Shown: one piece after another, positions 1 to 11,153 of the stretch
Layout: each line of letters opens with the position of its first letter
Position numbering within the stretch: position 1 is the first letter of the stretch
Source: Actinomyces timonensis DSM 23838
Lineage (GTDB): Bacteria; Actinomycetota; Actinomycetes; Actinomycetales; Actinomycetaceae
Assembly (NCBI RefSeq): GCF_000295095.1
Contig: NZ_JH806633.1
Span: 622,369-686,368, forward strand
DNA length: 64,000 bases
Reading direction: 5' to 3'
Notes under the pieces: generated by a model
The model's database searches: none
What the model saw: only the letters and a program-made list of their open reading frames with translations
What the model was told of the DNA's origin: nothing
Translations under genes and position numbers: made by a program

Positions 1-3000
1 CGGCCTCAGCGGGGGCGCTGGCCGCGGGAGCCGCCTCTGCGGCGGGCGCGGGAGCGGGGGCCTCGGCGACGTCGACGGCCGGCTCGGCGAGCTCGACGGC
101 GGGGTCGGTGTCGGTGGCGAGCACGCGGGCCTCGTCGCGGCGGGCGTTGTGGACGGTCACGTGGCGCCCGGCGTGGGCCGGGAGCTTGAGGGTGTTGGTG
201 GCCAGGTTCGCCAGGGTCGGGGAGGCCGCGAGGCCCACCTCGACGACGTGCTCGATGCCGAGCCCGCCCTCGGCGGGCGAGCGGAACATCACGTCCTGGG
301 TCTCGATCCAGCGCACCGGGGAGGCGAACTGCCAGGCGAGGAGCTCGATGAGCAGGAGACGGCCGAGCTCGGTGCGCCGGGCCGACCAGCTGTCCCAGTC
401 CTCCAGGGCTGCGCGGACCTGCTCGGAGGGCACGACGTCGAGGATCGAGGCGGCGAACTCGCGGGTCAGCGCGAAGGGGCGGGCCACGAGGTTGGGAACG
501 TAGCAGTTCTCGAGGCGGTCGACGTCGAGGTCGGCCGGGATGAGCTGCTCGAGGCGCTCGCGGAACTCGGCGACGCCGGGGCGCAGGACCTCGGAGTGGA
601 AAGGCAGGTCGATGCCGGGCACGAGCATGAAGGGGTTCTTGCCGCCGCGGGCCTTGGCCTTGGCGCGCGCGTCGGCGGCCAGGGCGTCCAGTCCCTTGAT
701 GGTCCCGGCGATGGCGTACTGGACGCCGGCCAGGTTGTAGTTGACGATCTGCAGGAACTCGCCGGTGGCCTCGGAGATGGAGGCGACGTAGGACTCGACG
801 TCCTCGGCGCGGATGCCGGCGTGGTTGGGGCGCAGGGCGCCCATCCGGTAGTCGGAGGCGCCTGTCTCGTCACGCGGGACGAGGGAATGCATCGTGGAGC
901 CGCGCTGGAAGACGATGGAGATCGTCGTCTCCACCGGCATGACCCGCCCGTAGGAGGACAGTGCCGTGTACTCGCCCAGGGAGTGGCCGGCGAAGACGGC
1001 GCCCTCGACGAGCGCGCCGGCCTCGGCCAGCCGCGCGGTGGAGGCCATGGCGACGGTGGCCAGGGCGACCTGCGTGAACTGGGTGAGGTTGAGCAGGCCC
1101 TCGGGGTGGCGGTAGGTCACGCCGCGGGCGGTCATCTCCGTGGGGTTGTCGCGCACGAGGGCGATGACGGAGAAGCCGAGCTCGGCGCGGGTGTGGGCGT
1201 CGGCCCGCTCCCAGACCTCGCGGGCGGCCTTGGAGGAGGCGCGCTCGTCCAGGCCCATGCCGGCGGCCTGGATGCCCTGGCCGGGGTAGATGTAGGCGGT
1301 GGGCTCGGGCAGGGTGACGGCGGTGCCGCGCGAGACGACCTCGCCGTTGATACGGCACACGACCTCCAGGACGTAGCCACCGCCACGCACGAGCTCGGTG
1401 CGCTCGACGCTGATCTCGACGTCGTCGTTCAGCTCCACGGGGCCGGTCATGACGTAGGTCCAGCCGGCGAGCTCGTGGTGGGTGCCATCGGCGGCGGCGG
1501 AGGCGGCGACCTGCTGGGCGGTCGCCGACAGCCACATTCCGTGGACGAGCGGGGCGTCCATGCCGGCGACCTTCGCGGCGTGGTAGCTGGTGTGGATGGG
1601 GTTGAAGTCGCCGGTGACGCGGGCGAAGGCCGTCATGTCCGCGGGCGCGGTGACGGTGACGCGGCGCAGGAGGCGGCGGGCGGCGGGGGCGGTCTCGCGG
1701 CCGGTGCCGCCGGCGGGCTCGGGCGCCGAGGGAACGGCGGAGCCGGTGGCGCGCCCGCGGATGGCGAAGCGCTCGCGCAGGAGGGCGATGAGCTCGCCGT
1801 CGTTCTCGCCGCCGGAGCAGTCGGTCATCTGCAGGCGCACGTCGACGATGCGGCCGGCGCTGGACTCCTCCAGGGCGGCGACCCAGCCGTCGACCTGCAC
1901 GCGGGCGCCCGCGCCGGCCCAGGACTCGAGCTCGTCGAGCGGGCGGCGCAGGTCGATGGTGTGGTCGAGGTGGACGGCGCCGAGCAGGCCCTCGATGAGC
2001 GGCATGCCGTCCTCGACGACGCTGCCCAGGGCCGCGTAGACGACGGGCCAGGCGGGGCCGAGGAGGGCGTCCGGCACGAGGGGCACGGCGGACAGGTCGG
2101 TGGGCAGCGCGTCGGCGGTCACGGCGGCGTGGTCGTGGCCGAGGGTGTCCGCCAGGGTGAACTGGGCGTGGACGGTGCCGAAGGGCTGGTCGACCGGCCT
2201 GCCCAGGGCGTCGGTGGCGCCGTCGGCGGCGGGGCGCACCTGGGGCAGCTGCTCGACGAAGTCGCCGGTGATGGAGGTGGCGCCGACGCCGGCGGTGACC
2301 CGCAGGAGGTCGTTCATGGTCTCGCTGATGCGGCCGGGGTCCACCAGGGGGGCGGCGCCGTCGGCGGCGCGGGCCAGGCGCAGCGGGATGACGAGGCGGC
2401 GCACGGCGTGGATGTCGTCCCCGCCGGGCGTGGAGTCCCAGTGCGTGTCGAGGTGGATGTCGAGGTCGTAGGCGTCGGCCGCGACGTCGGGGCGGGCGGT
2501 GACGGTGTAGGCCTCGTCGGGCAGGACCCGGGCGGGGTTGATGGACAGGTGGCCGTTCCACAGGACGTGGGGGGCGGTGCGCACGAGGGCGAGCGCGTCG
2601 GCCACGGGGGCGCCGTCGGGGCCCCAGGCGGCGCCGATGCGGCCCGCGGCGTCGCCGGGCTGCTCGCCGGCGGCCTGGAGGGCCTCGACGGCGGCGGTCT
2701 CGAAGCGGCCGAGGAGCTCGCCGATCGGCTCGTTGATGGTGGTGATGCCGGCCACCGCGACGGGGCCGGGGATGATACGGACCTGGTCGGCGGTGTAGCG
2801 CGGGTCCTGGGACTGCCACAGGGAGTCGGTGCCCCACCAGCGCAGGATGTCGGCGTCGACGACGGGCACGAAGGGGATCGGCTTGGGGTGCTTGCGGCAC
2901 AGGTCGACGAACCAGGCGGCGTCGATGGGCTCGACGCGCGTGGTGGCGGCGCCCGGGTAGGCCCCCGCGAGGGCGGCCAGCGCGGCGTCGGAGTCGATGA

Positions 3001-5422
3001 CGTCGTCGTAGTCGGCGAAGAGAGTGGCGATGGAGCCCCGGTCGGTGGCCGACAGGCGGGCCTCGATGCGGTGGAGGAGGTCGAGGAAGCGGTCGTACCA
3101 GCCCTCGTCGGCCCAGTCGGCCTCGACAGCGGCGCGCCCCTCGTGCGGGGCGACGCACAGCTCGGCGTAGCGGGTGGCCCACTCGAGGTAGGTCATGGTC
3201 TCGACATCGCCGAAGTAGGGCTTGGCGGTGCGCGAGAGCGCCTCGATCATCTCGTCGCGGCGCTCGCTCATGGCGGCCTCGTCGCCGGCGAGCTCCTGGA
3301 TGAGGCGGGAGGCGCGGGCCGACGAGTTGTCGATCTCGTAGAGGTCGGCGCGCAGGTGGGACAGGCCGGAGGTCATGCCGCCGCGCGAGGCGCCGGAGGC
3401 GACCCAGCCGCCCTCGTCGGACGGGTCGATCCCGGGGGTGTCGACGAGCAGCTGCTTGACGTCGTCGTTGGTCTTGGCCTCCAGGCAGGTCATGGCGGCG
3501 GTGCCGACCATGACGCCGTCGACGGGGGCGGCGGCGGTGCCGTAGGCCAGGGCCCAGCGGCCGGTGAGGTAGTCGGCGGCGCGCTCGGGGGTGCCGATGC
3601 CGCCGCCCACGCACAGCACGACGTTGTCGACGGCGCGGATGGCGTCGTAGGTGGCCAGGAGCATCGTGTCCAGGTCCTCCCACGAGTGGTGGCCCCCGGC
3701 GTGCCCGTCCTCGATCTGCATGATGACGGGGGTGTCCTCGTTGGCGCGGGCGATGGCCAGGACCTGGCGGATCTGGTCGACGGTGCCGGGCTTGAAGGCG
3801 ATGTAGGGGAAGCCCTCGGCGCGGAAGCGCGCCAGCAGGGCGGTGGCCTCCTCCAGCTCGGGGATGCCCGCGGAGATGGTGATGCCGTCCACGGGGGCGC
3901 CGCCGGTGCGGGCCTTGGACAGGAGCCGCTGGGTGCCCAGGTGGAGGTTCCACAGGTAGCGGTCCATGAACATGGCGTTGAACGCGGCGGTGCGGCCGGG
4001 GTCGAGGAGCCTGGTGAGCCCGGCGATGTTCTCGGTGAGCACGGGGCCGGTGGTCTGCCCGCCGCCGGCGAGCTCGGCCCAGTAGCCGGCGTTGGCGGCC
4101 GCCGCGACGATGGCCGGGTCCACGGTGGTGGGGGTCATCCCGGCGAGCATGACGGCGCTGCGGCCGGTCAGGCGGGTGAAGGCGGTGTCGACGGTGACGC
4201 GCCCGTCGGGCAGGCGGGTCAGGCGCGGGGCGAAGCGGGAGCGGTCGACGGTGCGGGTGGGCTCGGCGCCCTCGCGGTCGAGCTCGTCGAGGGCGGAGGC
4301 GGTGCCGGCCGCGACGATGGTGGAGCCCGTGCCGGCCAGGACGGCGTCGGTGAGGCGGGCGAGCACCGTGCCGGGGCCGAGGTCGACGATGGTGCGGGCC
4401 GGGGCGCCGTGGGTGCTGGCGCCGGCCAGGGCGCCGGTGACCTGGGCGGGCCAGTCGACGACGTCGATGAGGACGGCGACGGCGAGCTGGCGGGCGGCGG
4501 TCTGGTCGAGGCCGCAGCGGCCGGCCCAGTCGACGACGTCCTCGACGGCGGGGGCCAGCAGCGGGGTGTGGAAGGGCACGGAGGTCGCCAGGAACTCGGT
4601 GACGGGGGCGAGCACCGCCCCGCCCAGGCGGCGCTCCTTGCGGGCCTTGGCGCTGCGGGCGGCGGCTGCCTCCAGCGCGGTGACGACCTGCTCGAGGTCG
4701 GCGGGGCGCCCGGAGAGGATGTGGGCCTGGCGGCCGTTGATGACGCCCACCGAGATGCCCTCGGCGGCGGGGACGCGGGCGAGCACGGCGTCGAGGACCT
4801 TGCGGGTCACGCCGCGCACGGACAGCATGGGGGTGGACTCCCCCACGGTGCCCAGGTCGAGGCGGCGGGTGGTGCGGGCGGCGGCGGCGCCGATGAGCCG
4901 GGCGATGGCGTGGATCTCGACGGCGCGGGCCTCGCGCTGGTCGGCCGGGCCCTGGAGGGCGCCGAGCAGCGCGACGCCGAGGACGCCCTGGGAGTGCCCG
5001 ATGGCGCCCGCGGGGCGGGAGGAGGCCTCGCCGGTGGCGTCGAGGCCGCAGGAGCGCATGGTGTCCAGGGCGGCGTGCTGGGCCAGGAGGATGCCGGGCA
5101 CGGAGACGTCGGCGGTGTCAGCGGCGGCGGCTCCCCTGCCCGACGGCATGGGGACAACCGGCGCGGCGGCATCGTCGAGGAGGCGGGACCCGCGCGGGGA
5201 GATGGTGAGCAGCTCGGTGGCCACCGGCGCGAGACGCTGCGCGACGGCGACGTCGATGGAGGCCAGGCGGGCCGAGAGCTCGCGGTCGAGCCCGACGAGC
5301 TCGGACAGGACGGCGCGCCAGGGGGTGGCCTGGCCGCCGAAGGCGAGGATGTAGGGCTCGCCGGCGCTCAGTCGGGCGGCGGTGGTGCGGGCGGTCGGCG
5401 TGGTGGAGATGGGCTGGCTCAT
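1..5422 (-). CDS. fas: Type I fatty acid synthase, N-terminal part (C-terminus beyond left edge)
   Basis: Multifunctional cytosolic synthase that builds acyl chains from acetyl- and malonyl-CoA. About 1,807 codons are visible. Domains in order: acetyl transferase with GHSQG near residue 142; enoyl reductase starting near residue 424 (MLAGMTPTTVDP, then IEDGHAGGHH); dehydratase regions including a MaoC-like hot dog near residue 1285 (GDFNPIHT, LVHGMW); malonyl/palmitoyl transferase with AGHSLGEY near residue 1477. The ACP, KR and KS parts expected from mycobacterial/corynebacterial FAS-I (about 3,000 residues) would lie off the left edge. The ATG start follows GAGGA 4 to 5 bases upstream. The gene lies about 100 bases downstream of accD on the same strand, so it is probably co-transcribed with the carboxylase that makes its extender unit. 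Confidence 0.95.
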   Translation of the reverse strand, partial: MSQPISTTPTARTTAARLSAGEPYILAFGGQATPWRAVLSELVGLDRELSARLASIDVAVAQRLAPVATELLTISPRGSRLLDDAAAPVVPMPSGRGAAAADTADVSVPGILLAQHAALDTMRSCGLDATGEASSRPAGAIGHSQGVLGVALLGALQGPADQREARAVEIHAIARLIGAAAARTTRRLDLGTVGESTPMLSVRGVTRKVLDAVLARVPAAEGISVGVINGRQAHILSGRPADLEQVVTALEAAAARSAKARKERRLGGAVLAPVTEFLATSVPFHTPLLAPAVEDVVDWAGRCGLDQTAARQLAVAVLIDVVDWPAQVTGALAGASTHGAPARTIVDLGPGTVLARLTDAVLAGTGSTIVAAGTASALDELDREGAEPTRTVDRSRFAPRLTRLPDGRVTVDTAFTRLTGRSAVMLAGMTPTTVDPAIVAAAANAGYWAELAGGGQTTGPVLTENIAGLTRLLDPGRTAAFNAMFMDRYLWNLHLGTQRLLSKARTGGAPVDGITISAGIPELEEATALLARFRAEGFPYIAFKPGTVDQIRQVLAIARANEDTPVIMQIEDGHAGGHHSWEDLDTMLLATYDAIRAVDNVVLCVGGGIGTPERAADYLTGRWALAYGTAAAPVDGVMVGTAAMTCLEAKTNDDVKQLLVDTPGIDPSDEGGWVASGASRGGMTSGLSHLRADLYEIDNSSARASRLIQELAGDEAAMSERRDEMIEALSRTAKPYFGDVETMTYLEWATRYAELCVAPHEGRAAVEADWADEGWYDRFLDLLHRIEARLSATDRGSIATLFADYDDVIDSDAALAALAGAYPGAATTRVEPIDAAWFVDLCRKHPKPIPFVPVVDADILRWWGTDSLWQSQDPRYTADQVRIIPGPVAVAGITTINEPIGELLGRFETAAVEALQAAGEQPGDAAGRIGAAWGPDGAPVADALALVRTAPHVLWNGHLSINPARVLPDEAYTVTARPDVAADAYDLDIHLDTHWDSTPGGDDIHAVRRLVIPLRLARAADGAAPLVDPGRISETMNDLLRVTAGVGATSITGDFVEQLPQVRPAADGATDALGRPVDQPFGTVHAQFTLADTLGHDHAAVTADALPTDLSAVPLVPDALLGPAWPVVYAALGSVVEDGMPLIEGLLGAVHLDHTIDLRRPLDELESWAGAGARVQVDGWVAALEESSAGRIVDVRLQMTDCSGGENDGELIALLRERFAIRGRATGSAVPSAPEPAGGTGRETAPAARRLLRRVTVTAPADMTAFARVTGDFNPIHTSYHAAKVAGMDAPLVHGMWLSATAQQVAASAAADGTHHELAGWTYVMTGPVELNDDVEISVERTELVRGGGYVLEVVCRINGEVVSRGTAVTLPEPTAYIYPGQGIQAAGMGLDERASSKAAREVWERADAHTRAELGFSVIALVRDNPTEMTARGVTYRHPEGLLNLTQFTQVALATVAMASTARLAEAGALVEGAVFAGHSLGEYTALSSYGRVMPVETTISIVFQRGSTMHSLVPRDETGASDYRMGALRPNHAGIRAEDVESYVASISEATGEFLQIVNYNLAGVQYAIAGTIKGLDALAADARAKAKARGGKNPFMLVPGIDLPFHSEVLRPGVAEFRERLEQLIPADLDVDRLENCYVPNLVARPFALTREFAASILDVVPSEQVRAALEDWDSWSARRTELGRLLLIELLAWQFASPVRWIETQDVMFRSPAEGGLGIEHVVEVGLAASPTLANLATNTLKLPAHAGRHVTVHNARRDEARVLATDTDPAVELAEPAVDVAEAPAPAPAAEAAPAASAPAEA

Positions 5423-5523
5423 GTTTTCCTCGTAGTGGCGGGAATGGGCGGTCGTGATGGTCTGAGGGGGCTGGCTGGCGCGGGCGCCGCAGAATGCGGG
5501 GCCCGCGCCGGGGTGGCGGGGCG

Positions 5524-7125
5524 TCATAGGGGGACGTTGTCGTGCTTCTTGTGGCCCACGGCGCGGGCCCCGCGCTTGGCGCGGAGGGCCGCCAGGGACT
5601 CGGCGATGACGCCGCGGGTCTCCTCGGGGGCGATGACGGCGTCGATCTCACCGATGGCCACGGCCTTGTCCGGGTTGATGACGGTCTCGGTGTAGGCGGC
5701 GGTCAATCGCTCCTGCTCGGCGGCGGCGGCCTCCTCGCCGGACTCGGCGCGCACGGCGGCGAGCTCGCGGCGGTGGATGATGCCCACGGCCCCCGCGGCG
5801 CCCAGGACGGCGATCTCGGCGCCGGGCCAGCAGAAGTTGAGGTCGGCGCCGATGGCCTTGGAGCCCATGACGATGTAGGCGCCGCCGTAGGCCTTGCGCA
5901 GGATGATGGTCACCAGGGGGACGGTGGCGGTGGCGTAGGCGTTGATGACCTTCGCGCCGCGCCGGATGATGCCGGCGTGCTCCTGCTCGGCGCCGGGCCG
6001 GTAGCCGGGGACGTCGACGAGCGTGACCACGGGCAGGCCGAAGGCGTCGCAGAAGCGCACGAAGCGGGCGAGCTTCTCGGAGGCGGCGGTGTCGAGGGTG
6101 CCGGCGTCGACGAGCGGCTGGTTGGCGACGATGCCCACGGGGTGGCCCTCGAAGCAGGCGAAGCCGACGACGACGTTGGGCGCGTACTCCTCCTGGACCT
6201 GGACGAGCTCGCCGTGGTCGACGATCGCCGAGACGACCTCGACGACGTCGTAGGCCTGGCGGGTGGAGGCCGGCACGAGGGCGCCGACCCCTGCGGCGGA
6301 GGCCTCGTCCTCCTCGCGGTCGGCCGGGGTGTAGTCGTACAGGGGGGCCTCGAGCTCGGCGGAGGAGGGCAGGTAGGCGAGCAGGGTGCGCACCTGGTCG
6401 AGGGCATCGGCCTCGTCCTCGGCGACGTAGTGGACGACGCCGGAGACGCTGCCGTGGACGCGGGCCCCGCCCAGGTCCTCGGCGCTGATGGACTCCCCGG
6501 TGACGGCGCGAACGACGTCGGGGCCGGTGACGAACATATGGGAGGCCTCGCGGGTGGCGATGACGAAGTCGGTCAGGGCCGGGCTGTAGACGGCGCCGCC
6601 GGCGCAGGGGCCGAGGATGACGCTGATCTGGGGGACGAGGCCGGAGGCGGCGCAGGTGCGGTTGAAGATGCGCCCGTACTGGCGCAGCGCCCCCACTCCC
6701 TCCTGGATCTTCGCGCCGCCGGAGTCGATGAGGCCGACGACGGGGACGCGCAGGCGCAGGGCGTCGTCGAGGAGGCTGACGATCTTGTCCCCCTCGACAC
6801 TCCCCAGGGCGCCGCCGGAGACGGAGAAGTCCTGGGAGTAGACGGCGATCTGGCGGCCGTCGACCTGCCCGAAGCCGGTGACGACGCCGGAGGGGCGGGC
6901 CCCCGCGCCCGCGCCGGAGCCGGTGTAGCGGCCGATCTCGAGGAAGGTGCCCTCGTCGAGCAGGGCGTCGATGCGCTCGCGGGCGGTCTGCTTGCCCTTG
7001 GCGTGCTGGCGGGCGGCGGCGGTCTCCTCGGCCTGGGCGTCGACGCGGGCGATGCGCTCGCGGAAGGCCTGGGTGGCCGCCGAGTCGGCCATGGTGGAGC
7101 CTCCCGTGCTGGCGGTGTCTGTCAT
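5524..7125 (-). CDS. accD: Acyl-CoA carboxylase beta subunit (carboxyltransferase)
   Basis: Transfers CO2 from carboxybiotin to acetyl- or propionyl-CoA, giving malonyl- or methylmalonyl-CoA. The 533-residue protein has the usual PccB/AccD5 length. Its N-terminal half has GTFLEIGRY and the oxyanion-loop region SGGAKIQEG with GPCAGGAVYSPA. Its C-terminal half has DVPGYRPGAEQE and GGAYIVMGSK. The chosen ATG lies 8 bases after a full AAGGAGG embedded in the end of the alpha-subunit gene, with only 3 bases between the genes, so translation is probably coupled. A second in-frame ATG at 7092, also preceded by GGGAGG, could give a form 11 residues shorter. Whether acetyl- or propionyl-CoA is the main substrate cannot be decided by eye; position before fas favours malonyl-CoA supply. 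Confidence 0.93.
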   Translation of the reverse strand: MTDTASTGGSTMADSAATQAFRERIARVDAQAEETAAARQHAKGKQTARERIDALLDEGTFLEIGRYTGSGAGAGARPSGVVTGFGQVDGRQIAVYSQDFSVSGGALGSVEGDKIVSLLDDALRLRVPVVGLIDSGGAKIQEGVGALRQYGRIFNRTCAASGLVPQISVILGPCAGGAVYSPALTDFVIATREASHMFVTGPDVVRAVTGESISAEDLGGARVHGSVSGVVHYVAEDEADALDQVRTLLAYLPSSAELEAPLYDYTPADREEDEASAAGVGALVPASTRQAYDVVEVVSAIVDHGELVQVQEEYAPNVVVGFACFEGHPVGIVANQPLVDAGTLDTAASEKLARFVRFCDAFGLPVVTLVDVPGYRPGAEQEHAGIIRRGAKVINAYATATVPLVTIILRKAYGGAYIVMGSKAIGADLNFCWPGAEIAVLGAAGAVGIIHRRELAAVRAESGEEAAAAEQERLTAAYTETVINPDKAVAIGEIDAVIAPEETRGVIAESLAALRAKRGARAVGHKKHDNVPL

Positions 7126-7128
7126 GGC

Positions 7129-9018
<1,890 letters not shown>

Positions 9019-9226
9019 CAATAGCTCCTTGGGGCCGTCTGCGCGAGACCGGGCCGATCGCCGCTGCCCCTGGCCCAGCGGCGGGCGTGGGAGGCGGCGG
9101 GTTCGGGCCGGGGCTGCCGGCGGTGTCGACGTCGCATCCCGACGGGTGCCGGGCGCGGGCCGCGCGGGGCGCCTGTCGAAACAGACAGCCGTTGCGGTCA
9201 TGTCCCACGCTACGTCCCAGGCCCGT

Positions 9227-9253
9227 GTTTTACCGATTGTGGAATCCTCACAA
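9227..9253 (-). promoter_or_regulatory. Candidate promoter/operator of the acc-fas operon
   Basis: A 17-base imperfect palindrome (TTGTG, 7 bases, CACAA) sits at 9237-9253. On the minus strand it overlaps a TTGTGA that could act as a -35, followed 15 bases later by TAAAAC (9227-9232). It lies about 210 bases upstream of the accA start and nothing else separates it from that gene. A FasR-like lipid regulator would be one possible ligand. That is inference from position only; spacing and match are not ideal. Confidence 0.25.
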
Positions 9254-9480
9254 ACGCACTCTGGGGCCTTGAACCTGCGTGACCCTTCCGAGATATCCCG
9301 CGCCAGAACAGGGGAAAGGCGTTATGAGACAAGCGCCTCACCCCGCCTGGCGGCGCGCCCGCCACGGCGTGTCGCCAGGCGCGCACGGCGGCCCCGACTG
9401 AGGGAAATCCCCTATGAGGAGCCGGGCAGAGCAGCGCGGCAGCAGCCCTCCTGCCCCGGGTACGTCCGGTAACATGGGGG
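9254..9480. other. Non-coding stretch between the acc-fas operon and a small plus-strand gene
   Basis: No open frame here has a ribosome binding site or recognisable product; the short frames on both strands are arginine- and proline-rich, typical of chance frames in high-G+C DNA. It separates divergently read transcription units (accA leftward, the small gene at 9527 rightward) and presumably holds their promoters, but I cannot place one firmly. Confidence 0.4.
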
Positions 9481-9522
9481 CACGTGTCTTCGGAAGGTGG
9501 GCACGTGTCTTCGGAAGGTGGG
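9481..9522 (+). repeat. Perfect 21-base tandem duplication carrying a ribosome-binding-like GGAAGG
   Basis: Two identical 21-base copies lie head to tail at 9481-9501 and 9502-9522, each starting CACGTGTCTTCGG and ending GGTGGG. The second copy ends 4 bases before the ATG at 9527, so its GGAAGG is at Shine-Dalgarno distance. Because 21 is a multiple of three, the copies also keep an in-frame GTG at 9497 open. Confidence 0.85.
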
Positions 9523-9526
9523 GACG

Positions 9527-9808
9527 ATGTTCTGGGGAAAGTCCGCACAGAGCCTCCGGAGCGAGTTGGCCGCAGTCGAGGAGCAGATTGCGGCGCACCC
9601 GCTGTCCGATCCATCAGTCAAGCGCGCCCATGAGATCATCGAGGGGCATCGTCCTGGGGACAATGACGCGATCGCGGCGGAACTGGAGAGACTGGGACTG
9701 CCCTCGCTCGATGATGTGGGAAAGATCCAGGCCAAGCACACCGCGAGTTGGTGGCGCCTCCATCGCAGGCGCAGGAACTTGACCAAACGCCTCGGCATCG
9801 CCGACTGA
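9527..9808 (+). CDS. Small charged hypothetical protein
   Basis: This is the only plausible gene on the plus strand. It encodes 93 residues, beginning MFWGKSAQSL and ending with a basic helix rich in Arg (WWRLHRRRRNLTKRL). The middle looks alpha-helical and mixed-charge with the heptad-like stretch LRSELAAVEEQI, so a small helical adaptor or DNA/RNA-binding role is conceivable. No family was recognised. The ATG at 9527 has GGAAGG 8 bases upstream, inside the duplicated 21-base unit. An in-frame GTG at 9497 would add 10 residues encoded by the repeat. The base composition is more balanced than the neighbouring shadow frames, which supports real coding. Confidence 0.6.
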   Translation: MFWGKSAQSLRSELAAVEEQIAAHPLSDPSVKRAHEIIEGHRPGDNDAIAAELERLGLPSLDDVGKIQAKHTASWWRLHRRRRNLTKRLGIAD

Positions 9809-10403
9809 CGAGCCTCCTTCCGCCATGGCCCCATGAACCTCTCCTATGCCGCCCGCCCCGTCCCACGCTGCCCGTTGTGCCTGGCCCCGGATAATCGCTG
9901 GGGAGGCGCGGTGCCGACACGAGCCCAGGTGGACCATCCCCCTGATAGGTCGCTGTCGTGGCTCTCTGGACGGGGTTTCGACCATCTGACCGGGGTCTTC
10001 GCCATCGGGACGGGGGTAGAGACCCCGTTCTGCGCACTGAACCCCCGGCATGTTCCCCGAACCCCCGTACAGACAGGCGGCGAGGAGCACGACGTGGGAG
10101 TCGTCAACGACGCCGCGCCGTCGAAAGCACCTGCAGACCAGCTGAAGCCCCCCAGACCATCGTGAGCATCCTGTAGCGGGGTGCTCAAGGAAGTCTGAGG
10201 ATGCTCTGGACGGCTTGGAGATGCTCTCAACGAAGTGGGCCAGGCGGCCAGCGCTGTTGCGGCGAGGCAATCGTCTGACCTCCCCAACCTGGCGAGCCTC
10301 ACCGATCAGCCCACCAACCCCGACCAGGCGCACCACAACCAACAGAAAACGTCCAACGTGCGTCGGGCCCGAGACGTCGCAGCGTCGTGGGCCCGGCGCT
10401 CCT
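9809..10403. other. About 600 bases with no convincing gene
   Basis: Several frames are open (for example 9833-10165 on the plus strand) but none has a ribosome binding site, a recognisable motif or normal residue composition. Short inverted matches are visible: ACGGGG/CCCCGT around 10008-10026 and AGCATCCT/AGGATGCT around 10163-10206. The latter lies about 200 bases beyond the 3' end of rpe. The region may hold decayed coding DNA or the convergent 3' regions of the small gene and rpe. Confidence 0.4.
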
Positions 10404-11090
10404 TCAGTGGCTGTGGGCCGCGGCCAGGGATCGGAGCTCGCCGATGGCCGCCAGCGCGTCGTCGGCCCGGTAGACGGCCGATCCCGCGACGAAGACGTTC
10501 GCGCCGGCCTCGGCCGCTCGCTCGATCGTCGCGGCCGAGACACCGCCGTCGATCTGGATGCTCAGCTCCAGGCCGCGCTCGCCCACGAGCCGGCGGGCGC
10601 GCTGGATCTTGGGCAGCATCCTCTCGATGAAGGACTGGCCCCCGAAACCGGGCTCCACGGTCATGATGAGGAGCATCTCGAAGTCGCTTAGCACATCGGC
10701 CACCGCCTCCAGGGGCGTGGCCGGGCGCAGCGCGATACCGGCGCGCGCCCCGAGGCGGTGGAGCTCGGCGGCCAGGCGCACGGGCGCCATGGTGGCCTCG
10801 GCGTGGGCGGTGACGGTGGCGCAGCCGGCCTCGGCGTAGGCGGGGGCCCAGCGGTCGGCGTCCTCGATCATGAGGTGGGCGTCGATGGGCAGATCGGTGC
10901 AGCCCAGGACGGCCTCGGCCACGGGCAGGCCCCAGGACAGGTTGGGCACGAAGTGGTTGTCCATGACATCGACGTGGACGCCGTCGGCGCCACCGGGCCC
11001 GGAGATGCGGGCGATCTCATCGGCCAGGCGCGAGATGTCGGCGTTGAGGATGGAGGGGTGGATCGCGGGGGTGGTCGGCGCTGCGGTCAT
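10404..11090 (-). CDS. rpe: Ribulose-phosphate 3-epimerase
   Basis: Interconverts ribulose-5-phosphate and xylulose-5-phosphate in the pentose phosphate pathway. The 228-residue TIM-barrel protein has the family landmarks in order: [12 protein letters not shown] at the N-terminus, the metal/catalytic stretch [26 protein letters not shown], and the phosphate-binding loop [10 protein letters not shown] followed by IQIDGGV. The ATG has GAGGAG about 8 bases upstream. The gene follows rsmB on the same strand with a gap of about 60 bases, the usual fmt-rsmB-rpe arrangement. Confidence 0.95.
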   Translation of the reverse strand: MTAAPTTPAIHPSILNADISRLADEIARISGPGGADGVHVDVMDNHFVPNLSWGLPVAEAVLGCTDLPIDAHLMIEDADRWAPAYAEAGCATVTAHAEATMAPVRLAAELHRLGARAGIALRPATPLEAVADVLSDFEMLLIMTVEPGFGGQSFIERMLPKIQRARRLVGERGLELSIQIDGGVSAATIERAAEAGANVFVAGSAVYRADDALAAIGELRSLAAAHSH

Positions 11091-11153
11091 GGTTGCTTCT
11101 CCTCGGTGAGATGTCGGGGCGGGTGGTGCGGGCGCGGGCCGCTGGGCTCCCCG

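Noticed and set aside
149-5695. 1,848-codon open frame on the plus strand
   Set aside because: It is the mirror of the FAS-I gene; its Gly/Asp/Val-rich composition has no domain, and the minus strand encodes clear FAS motifs.
10008-10026. Short ACGGGG/CCCCGT hairpin as a terminator
   Set aside because: Stem of only 6 bp, no U-run on either strand and no gene end close by.
9833-10165. 110-codon plus-strand frame with CPLC
   Set aside because: No ribosome binding site, proline/arginine-rich, no partner cysteines for a zinc site; treated as chance.
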